From a virus, in IMG/VR virus record IMGVR_UViG_3300028115_000123, positions 1-23,292 of that record: 23,292 nt of DNA; one strand, given 5' to 3'. A program made the position numbers and the translations under genes. Shown here one piece after another: positions 17,036 through 21,837 of the stretch; the first letter of the stretch is position 1; each line of letters opens with the position of its first letter. Under the pieces are notes generated by a model. That model had not been told where the DNA came from. It ran no database searches and saw nothing but the letters and a program-made list of their open reading frames with translations.

Positions 17036-17064
17036 ATAGTACCACACTATACAGTTAAAGTCAA
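17036..17064 (-). promoter_or_regulatory. Possible sigma70-type promoter for tRNA-Gly
   Basis: On the - strand TTGACT (17064-17059) is separated by 17 nt from TACTAT (17041-17036), 4 of 6 bases of the -10 consensus. Initiation would fall about 5 nt before the mature tRNA 5' end. The 11-mer CACTATACAGT (17045-17055, + strand) recurs exactly at the main - strand promoter (19280-19290). Cotranscription with the ParB-like gene 36 nt upstream is the alternative. Confidence 0.4.
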
Positions 17065-18035
17065 GCCACTTTTACCAATTCTTTTACATTTTCTGTTTCC
17101 CTATTTTGCGGTAGGAATCCAAGAACACGTAAAGGAAAAACTTTCAGTCCACAATGTTCCAACGCAGCCTTGTGTTGATTCAGTTGTTCTATGAATTTCT
17201 TTCTTTTTAGTTCAAGTGGCAACTTTGCAGTTGGCGCTTTCACATGTCCAATTAAGTCAGTATACTTCCCTGTTTCCATGTAACGTTGAACAGCTTGCAT
17301 GATAACACGATACTGATAACCTTCACCAATACACACACCGTATGTATCACTATCTTCATTATATTCACCACCAACGACATGTTCAGTCGATGCGTGATTT
17401 TCAACCCACTCTTGTACTCTTACGGGTGAGGGAAATAATCTGTAAGGTTGTGGGGTTCCAACTTCTTCCATAACCATATTCAGTACACGACCCTTACATG
17501 ATGCATCACGAGTTCTACCGTAAATACGTGTGAACTCTTTACGAATAGCATCTTCGGTGTTAGGGATACGTCCGTCAGATACCTTACGACTAAGGTGATG
17601 TCGCATATCCACTTCCTTGTTGAGATGTTTGGGATAACCCTCATTCTCTCGTGCTTGTACATCTTCCATCTGTGATGGTGTACCAACAAGTAGTGTGAAT
17701 ATCCAGTCCTTTTGTCCTAAGGCACGGATTGCGTCACTACGTCCATATCCATAGACTAGGACATAACGTTTCGCATGGCCATCACCACGGTCATATACAG
17801 CTGGGGGGAACTCTGCCGTATCAACACCGTTTGCGAATGACAAACGAAGTTGTTCAAGTTCTTGTGCTGTGTGGGTTTCTACTTTTTGGTTATTACCCCC
17901 TTCATCATCGATATGAATATTATCGAAAGATATCTTGAGGTTTTTTACTGAAGTTACACCAAGGTCGGTGTAGTTGGGTAACGCAATTGCGTCAGGGTTT
18001 GATGCAGAATAATCTGCGAGTGCTATAATAGCCAT
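17061..18035 (-). CDS. ParB-like (ParB/sulfiredoxin-fold) protein of unknown role
   Basis: This 324-residue protein has a region at about 53-135 that looks like a ParB N-terminal domain. An EQLRLSFANG helix is followed by PPAVYDRG, the YVLVYGYGRSDAIRALG segment (residues 91-107) in the place of the ParB GxRRxxA box, and a later QARENE segment (128-133) in the place of the ParB E-N motif. ParB-fold proteins are CTPases, nucleases or DNA-binding regulators; which applies here cannot be read from sequence. The remaining about 190 residues have no recognised domain, though RVQEWVENHAS and EYQYRVIMQAVQRYME-like helices are visible. AGGAG (18046-18042) is a good Shine-Dalgarno. It lies downstream of the DruA-like gene on the same strand. 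Alternatives are a phage transcription or genome-segregation factor, or an anti-host nuclease. Confidence 0.6.
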   Translation of the reverse strand: MAIIALADYSASNPDAIALPNYTDLGVTSVKNLKISFDNIHIDDEGGNNQKVETHTAQELEQLRLSFANGVDTAEFPPAVYDRGDGHAKRYVLVYGYGRSDAIRALGQKDWIFTLLVGTPSQMEDVQARENEGYPKHLNKEVDMRHHLSRKVSDGRIPNTEDAIRKEFTRIYGRTRDASCKGRVLNMVMEEVGTPQPYRLFPSPVRVQEWVENHASTEHVVGGEYNEDSDTYGVCIGEGYQYRVIMQAVQRYMETGKYTDLIGHVKAPTAKLPLELKRKKFIEQLNQHKAALEHCGLKVFPLRVLGFLPQNRETENVKELVKVA

Positions 18036-18106
18036 AGTTTTCTCCTATTGGATTAAAGTTAAGTGAAGTAGAATGCCAAAGAGGTTTCCTAAAACACAAT
18101 AATATA

Positions 18107-18126
18107 TATAAGACTTTTATCTTATA
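18107..18126. repeat. Perfect inverted repeat between the two - strand genes
   Basis: TATAAGA (18107-18113), loop CTTTTA, TCTTATA (18120-18126) form a 7-bp AT-rich hairpin overlapping the stop codon of the DruA-like gene. On the - strand it is followed by TATATATT rather than a T-run, so at most it is a weak attenuator or RNA-processing site. The rest of the 81-nt gap holds only the ParB-like gene RBS. Confidence 0.4.
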
Positions 18127-19256
18127 ATATCAATATCGTCTGCGTTTGTATTCCAAGTCTCTATAACAGAACGCAAACGTCCATCTGCTTTTAGAGTTTC
18201 GTATCGATTGGTCGCCTTCTTACGCCACCAATCTGTCACACCCTCAAGACTGAACCTATCAAAGTTATCTGCTTTGACAATGGTATCCGACTCAAGGTTG
18301 AGATACTTCTTCACACTCTCACGGTCAAATCCCATGCAAGAGTAATATGAATTCTTTTGTTGTGTTAGTCCCTTCGCATCAATAAAGGTTTGACAGAACT
18401 TGTCGTATGCATTTACGTCATATTCCTTTAGAGAGTTTTTGATGATAGACACCATCTTCTGTTGTGTCTTCAACTTACGAGATGATGCATCCTTTGGTAC
18501 AAGAGACTCACCGTTGTTACGTTTAATAAACCAGTCACTCAATGTACGATAGTTGTTGTCATTGATAAGTGGTGCAAAATTAGAGTCTGTCTGGCCATTA
18601 CCAATCAATAGTGGTTTCATACCAGAGTACATAGACACACCACCCTTGGCATTACCGTACAGGGACGTGGTCTCGAACATACAGATGTTTGAGTCATACT
18701 TCTTATTGAGTGCGTCACGTACCGTATGAGAGGTACATATAGAGGCGAGTAACTTACCACCAAGGTAGTTGAACCCGAATGGTTGCACAGGTACGATATT
18801 GAATCCCATGATACAGGACTCATTGAATCGTTTCATAACCTCTGCATTCATAGTATCAAGAGGTTTACCCAACCACTCATTACGTGGTCGGCTATTAATA
18901 GTGGGTGACCCGAATCGAATCATACCAATGACCATACCCGTGTTCTTCTCACGTACTACCCAGTTCATCATCTTGCCAGGAATTGACGCTTCTACAGGTG
19001 CGGATGTGGTGATATCCATATAGGACATGAATTGGTCACGTTTCGCCTCTGCGATAGTGAACTCCATATCTTGGGGGTGCATATCGAAGTTGTTGAACAG
19101 GTCTTCCTCTGGGCCCATGCCAGGCAGAGTGAACGGCATAGAGTCCATCCGTTCCAATTTAATCTGTCGCATATAGTCATCGATACGGTCAAAGTTCGCA
19201 AAGAACTCCGTAAAGACGTTTGCAGCATATTCTGCATCTGTTTTCGATAGAATCAT
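18117..19256 (-). CDS. DruA-like (DUF4338-type) protein
   Basis: This 379-residue protein has a central region that matches my recollection of the DUF4338/DruA family block order: VIGMIRFGSPTI (109-120), RNEWLGKP (125-132), IMGFNIVPVQPFGFNYLGGKLLAS (149-172), a VRDALNKKY helix, then MFETTSLYGN (193-202) and KPLLIG (214-219). DruA is the defining protein of Druantia anti-phage systems, and the family also occurs alone in mobile elements; its biochemical activity is not settled. No DruB-E-like helicase accompanies it here. The C-terminal 150 residues are basic and helical with YYSCMGFDRESVKKYLNL and WWRKKATNRYETLK. A strong sigma70-type promoter lies about 25 nt upstream of the ATG, suggesting expression before late genes. 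Function is unknown; DNA binding or processing is inferred. Sequence similarity is judged by eye only. Confidence 0.6.
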   Translation of the reverse strand: MILSKTDAEYAANVFTEFFANFDRIDDYMRQIKLERMDSMPFTLPGMGPEEDLFNNFDMHPQDMEFTIAEAKRDQFMSYMDITTSAPVEASIPGKMMNWVVREKNTGMVIGMIRFGSPTINSRPRNEWLGKPLDTMNAEVMKRFNESCIMGFNIVPVQPFGFNYLGGKLLASICTSHTVRDALNKKYDSNICMFETTSLYGNAKGGVSMYSGMKPLLIGNGQTDSNFAPLINDNNYRTLSDWFIKRNNGESLVPKDASSRKLKTQQKMVSIIKNSLKEYDVNAYDKFCQTFIDAKGLTQQKNSYYSCMGFDRESVKKYLNLESDTIVKADNFDRFSLEGVTDWWRKKATNRYETLKADGRLRSVIETWNTNADDIDIIR

Positions 19257-19280
19257 GTATATCTCTCAGTTATGTGTACC

Positions 19281-19309
19281 ACTATACAGTATATAGCAAA
19301 TAATGTCAA
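19281..19309 (-). promoter_or_regulatory. Strong sigma70-type promoter for the DruA-like/ParB-like cassette
   Basis: On the - strand a perfect TTGACA (19309-19304) is followed after 17 nt by TATAGT (19286-19281). The expected start is near 19274, giving a leader of about 18 nt to the ATG at 19256. There is no TATAAATA, so this belongs to the host-polymerase early or middle class. Confidence 0.85.
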
Positions 19310-19334
19310 GGGTTAATTTAATTAAAAAAAAGTG

Positions 19335-19363
19335 TTGCCAAAGGTTGCTGTTGTTGTTATAAT
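19335..19363 (+). promoter_or_regulatory. Sigma70-type promoter for the small-gene cluster
   Basis: TTGCCA (19335-19340), 17 nt, then a perfect TATAAT (19358-19363). It is divergent from the promoter at 19281-19309; the two -35 boxes are 25 nt apart across an A/T-rich tract. The first gene starts at 19394 with AAAGGAAAG as its Shine-Dalgarno. Confidence 0.85.
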
Positions 19364-19393
19364 AAGTACATAAACTAAAGAAAGGAAAGAAAT

Positions 19394-19684
19394 ATGACAC
19401 CATTTACTAAAGAAGACTTCACTTGGGACGGTATGTATCTCATGTATAGGGGTAAACATACTAAGAGTGTGAACATGGAGGTCGCAAGACCAAACTGTCA
19501 TCCATCTTGGGTTGGTCTACCAAAACCAGAGTTCATCGCAAGGTTCAAGTATGGTTACAAACCTTGGAAGGCATGGGTTAACTTCCTTGTGAAGAATGTT
19601 ACTGTTGAACAGTACCTTGCATTGTCTGAAGAGATTCATCCCGCTCCTGCAATGAAAGCCCTTGGTTATAGAGGTAAGTGTTAA
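19394..19684 (+). CDS. Small protein of unknown function (96 aa)
   Basis: The protein reads TPFTKEDFTWDGMYLMYRGKH and continues with an aromatic-rich segment, HPSWVGLPKPEFIARFKYGYKPWKAWVNFLVKNVTVEQYLALSEEI. It is basic and W/Y/F-rich, with no transmembrane segment or known motif that I can place. AAGGAAAG lies 7-10 nt before the ATG. A close sigma70-type promoter indicates early or middle expression. Its stop codon TAA shares its final A with the next gene (TAATG), so the two are likely coupled. No function is assigned. Confidence 0.8.
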   Translation: MTPFTKEDFTWDGMYLMYRGKHTKSVNMEVARPNCHPSWVGLPKPEFIARFKYGYKPWKAWVNFLVKNVTVEQYLALSEEIHPAPAMKALGYRGKC

Positions 19685-19878
19685 TGGAATATTTACAAGA
19701 GATTACTGATTGGGGAGAACACAATGTCCCCAATCACACATACATTGTGAACCAAGCGGGACAACTTGCTGGTTATATTAAGGTAGGCACTACTGAAGAA
19801 ATCATGTTTAAGAAGCCCATGAAACAGTGGTCAAAGGCACGAAGAAAGTTTAAAAAACTTGTTGCCAAAACTAGTTAA
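19684..19878 (+). CDS. Small basic protein of unknown function (64 aa)
   Basis: I choose ATG 19684, which overlaps the preceding stop (TAATG). A GTG two codons upstream would need a longer overlap. The protein runs EYLQEITDWGEHNVPNHTYIVNQAGQLAGYIKVGTT and then PMKQWSKARRKFKKL, ending in a strongly basic tail that could bind nucleic acid. The pattern of a short beta-hairpin domain plus a KxFSKxxRxF-like tail recurs among small marine T4-like phage proteins of unknown function. The last codons overlap the -35 box of the next promoter. Confidence 0.75.
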   Translation: MEYLQEITDWGEHNVPNHTYIVNQAGQLAGYIKVGTTEEIMFKKPMKQWSKARRKFKKLVAKTS

Positions 19879-19890
19879 ATATAGTATAAT
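19862..19890 (+). promoter_or_regulatory. Sigma70-type promoter for the 172-aa gene operon
   Basis: TTGCCA (19862-19867), 17 nt, then TATAAT (19885-19890). It shares the GTTGCCAAA extended -35 sequence with the promoter at 19335-19363. The start is expected near 19897, with AAAAGGAAA as the Shine-Dalgarno for the ATG at 19924. Confidence 0.85.
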
Positions 19891-19923
19891 ACTTGTATTG
19901 ATAATGAGAAAAGGAAATAAATT

Positions 19924-20442
19924 ATGAAGATTGTAATCCAAACCCAAATCCTTGAAAACTATGCCGCTCATGATGAGAACTATTCTCATGGGGTTGATGA
20001 GGCATACTGGAAGGCCAAAGGTGGTAACACCTACGTGGTCGAGGGTGTATCTATTGAGGACGCACAGTCCGAAGGTTACTACGATACAATCTTCGATTTA
20101 ATCACGGAGAACAACCCGTCATTCCAAGAGTACATCTTGGGTTCCGACCTGATTGATGATGCAGACTTTGTTGAGTCTGACCACAAACAACCGTGGGAAT
20201 CAATCACCTATATCACCCAAGAGGGTGAACAGTTCCGTGCAACCAAGGCCTTGGAGAACGGTGAGTATGGTTACATGAGAAAGGAAATCGCAAAGACCGT
20301 TGAGACCTATATAATGAAAGATAGGGACTTTGATGGTGCGAATTCGTTCTTCGAGAACGGAACATTCCGTAAACAGTTTCATCTTGTTGATGGTACTGTT
20401 TGTCAAAACCAAAGTGAATTTTTAAATGTGATAGGAGCATAA
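19924..20442 (+). CDS. Conserved phage protein of unknown function (172 aa)
   Basis: The N-terminus KIVIQTQILENYAAHDENY and then YWKAKGGNTYVVEGVSIEDA is a pattern I associate with a widespread uncharacterised family in marine T4-like phages. A mid-segment, ESITYITQEGEQFRATKALENGEYGYMRKEIAKTVE, follows. The protein is acidic, soluble and single-domain in appearance, without catalytic motifs I can name. It has its own promoter and is followed one base later by a 66-aa gene. No function is assigned. Confidence 0.85.
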   Translation: MKIVIQTQILENYAAHDENYSHGVDEAYWKAKGGNTYVVEGVSIEDAQSEGYYDTIFDLITENNPSFQEYILGSDLIDDADFVESDHKQPWESITYITQEGEQFRATKALENGEYGYMRKEIAKTVETYIMKDRDFDGANSFFENGTFRKQFHLVDGTVCQNQSEFLNVIGA

Positions 20443-20443
20443 T

Positions 20444-20644
20444 ATGAAAAAGGTATATGAAGTACGATTGGCCAATCAAGGTCGTGAGTGTTTGAAGTGG
20501 TATTCTTTTGATACCGCAAAAGAGGCAGTGAAGTTTGTTTTGAAACAACTGCACGAAGTTGGGTTTACTGTTGATGGTAAAACCTATGAAGAGAAGTTCG
20601 AGGAAATCGAATGGGTAGGAAAGGGGAGAATCGTCAATGTATGA
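20444..20644 (+). CDS. Small protein of unknown function (66 aa)
   Basis: The sequence KKVYEVRLANQGRECLKWYSFDTAKEAVKFVLKQLHEVGFTVDGKTYEEKFEEIEW suggests a compact beta-alpha-beta domain. AGGAG at the end of the 172-aa gene is its Shine-Dalgarno. Its 3' end overlaps a 45-codon gene by 8 nt in another frame. No recognised family. Confidence 0.75.
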   Translation: MKKVYEVRLANQGRECLKWYSFDTAKEAVKFVLKQLHEVGFTVDGKTYEEKFEEIEWVGKGRIVNV

Positions 20645-20774
20645 TTATCATCGATTAATCGCAGCTGCCATGGTTGCACAACAACGTGGCACATCCGATT
20701 GGTGTAAAAAGTACTGGGGTGGTGTTATTGACCAACTCGTAAAAAATATGCATGAATCAGAAACCGTTCATTAA
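20637..20774 (+). CDS. Very small protein of unknown function (45 aa)
   Basis: ATG 20637 to TAA 20772-20774. The product reads MYDYHRLIAAAMVAQQRGT, then SDWCKKYWGGVIDQLVKNMHE, an amphipathic pattern. GGGGAG (20623-20628) lies 8 nt before the ATG, which is a strong Shine-Dalgarno. The 8-nt overlap with the preceding gene and absence of any other frame in this interval support it as real. It ends just before the late promoter inverted repeat. No family recognised. Confidence 0.65.
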   Translation: MYDYHRLIAAAMVAQQRGTSDWCKKYWGGVIDQLVKNMHESETVH

Positions 20775-20775
20775 A

Positions 20776-20807
20776 CTCTTATAAATAGTAGTATAGACTA
20801 TTAAGAG
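20776..20807 (+). promoter_or_regulatory. Inverted repeat joining late promoter and RBS of the gp19-family gene
   Basis: CTCTT (20776-20780), ATA bulge, AATAGT (20784-20789), loop AGTATAG, ACTATT (20797-20802) and AAGAG (20803-20807) form an 11-bp stem. The right arm contains most of the Shine-Dalgarno AAGAGG (20803-20808) for ATG 20814, and the left arm overlaps the TATAAATA box. Upstream read-through RNA would hide the RBS. RNA begun at the late promoter (near 20793) would lack the left arm. This mirrors T4 genes e, soc and 49. Confidence 0.6.
20780..20787 (+). promoter_or_regulatory. T4-type late promoter for the gp19-family gene
   Basis: An exact TATAAATA box. By T4 spacing transcription starts near 20793, giving a leader of about 20 nt with AAGAGG as the Shine-Dalgarno. 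It marks the downstream gene as a late virion gene even though its upstream neighbours have sigma70-type promoters. Confidence 0.8.
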
Positions 20808-20813
20808 GACATT

Positions 20814-21341
20814 ATGGCAGTTAATTCAAAAGTTCAGATTCTAGATGAAGAACTGACAACCAATTTAAACTATCTCCAACCTACGGGGTTTCGTGTTGTT
20901 ATTGACAGAACGAGATACCCGAACTTGGAATATTTTTGTCAATCGGTGTCACATCCTGGCGCACAGTTAACTCCACTAGAATTACCTGTACGTAGGATTA
21001 CTTCCGTACCTTTGGCTGGTGATAAGATGACATTCTCGGAAGTGTCGTTTTCTATCATCCTTGATGAGAACATGACCTCCTATCGTGAGATGTATGACTG
21101 GATGGTTCGTATTACTAATGACGGTCAAGTGTCTGCATCTGAGAGAGATACCAAAGTCCCTACATATGCTGACGTTACATTACATGTGTTGTCTAGTCAC
21201 AATAACACAACACAGAAGATTAAGTATTTTGATTGTGTGCCTACTGGAGTTGGTTCTATTGAATTCAATTCAACGCAAGGTGATACAACCTACGTTACCT
21301 TTGACGCAACATTTAGGTTCTCACAATTTACAATAGTTTGA
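20814..21341 (+). CDS. Second gp19-family tail-tube-fold virion protein
   Basis: This 175-residue protein contains YLQPTGFRVVIDRTRYPNLEYF and then a block that aligns by eye with gp19: FCQSVSHPGAQLTPLELPVRRITSVPLAGDKMTFSEVSFSIILDENMTSYREMYDWM against FLCKTAQLPASVMNVFEVPFRGRQLKMAGDRTFEPWTVTIINDTDFSIRNAMERWM. It is therefore a tube-fold paralogue. Candidate roles are a baseplate tube-initiator component (T4 gp48/gp54 also carry tube-like domains) or a tail terminus component. In related marine phages the slot between gp23 and uvsY is often annotated as tail-completion gp3, so gp3 is an alternative. A late promoter confirms structural timing. The uvsY promoter begins in its stop codon. Confidence 0.8.
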   Translation: MAVNSKVQILDEELTTNLNYLQPTGFRVVIDRTRYPNLEYFCQSVSHPGAQLTPLELPVRRITSVPLAGDKMTFSEVSFSIILDENMTSYREMYDWMVRITNDGQVSASERDTKVPTYADVTLHVLSSHNNTTQKIKYFDCVPTGVGSIEFNSTQGDTTYVTFDATFRFSQFTIV

Positions 21342-21367
21342 CATTAACCCTTTAGTTATGGTATAAT
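21338..21367 (+). promoter_or_regulatory. Sigma70-type promoter for uvsY
   Basis: A perfect TTGACA (21338-21343) overlapping the preceding stop codon, 18 nt, then a perfect TATAAT (21362-21367). Only 5 nt separate the -10 box from the uvsY ATG, so transcription is expected at or within a base or two of the start codon. Confidence 0.8.
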
Positions 21368-21372
21368 ACATT

Positions 21373-21822
21373 ATGATTGACTTAGAAAGCATCCTTGCGG
21401 AGTGGAAAGAAGACTCCCAAATATCACCACATCAACTTGATGAAACCTCACGTGTGACGCCTGCGTTACACTCAAAGTATCTTGAGTATCTGTCACTGAC
21501 TAAACTTCGTCTGAAGAAGTCGGAGTTTAAACAGAAGGAACTACTCAAGGACAAGTATCTTTACTACGAAGGAAAGATGTCTAGAGAGGAAATTGAATCT
21601 CGTGGTTGGGCATATGACCCGTATGATGGCCTCAATGCAACAACCAAAAACTTTAAGGAGTACTACTACGACTCCGATAAAGAGATTCAGGATTCTGAGA
21701 TGAGAATCCAATACCTCAAAACAACTGTTGAAACTCTCACTGAAATTGTATCTAATCTTAACTGGAGACACCAGACGATTGGTAACATGATTCGATGGAG
21801 AAGTTTCGAAGCAGGTATGTAA
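21373..21822 (+). CDS. uvsY: Recombination mediator UvsY
   Basis: This 149-residue protein (T4 UvsY: 137) resembles UvsY in its acidic N-terminus (IDLESILAEWKEDSQISPHQLDETS), the HSKYLEYLSLTKLRLKKSEFKQKELLKDKYLYYEGK helical segment (T4: YSKWLNKHSSIKKEMLRIEAQKKVALKARLDYYSG) and the C-terminal RSFEAGM (T4: RAFEAGK). UvsY loads the UvsX recombinase onto Gp32-coated single-stranded DNA during recombination-dependent replication. No Shine-Dalgarno is visible; with a -10 box 5 nt upstream, translation is probably leaderless or relies on a longer read-through transcript. It is followed by uvsW. Confidence 0.9.
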   Translation: MIDLESILAEWKEDSQISPHQLDETSRVTPALHSKYLEYLSLTKLRLKKSEFKQKELLKDKYLYYEGKMSREEIESRGWAYDPYDGLNATTKNFKEYYYDSDKEIQDSEMRIQYLKTTVETLTEIVSNLNWRHQTIGNMIRWRSFEAGM

Positions 21823-21837
21823 GGCATATATAGATGC

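Noticed and set aside
16949-17194. + strand frame across the tRNA and the 3' end of the ParB-like gene
   Set aside because: It overlaps a clearly folded tRNA and a terminator, and has no promoter or RBS.
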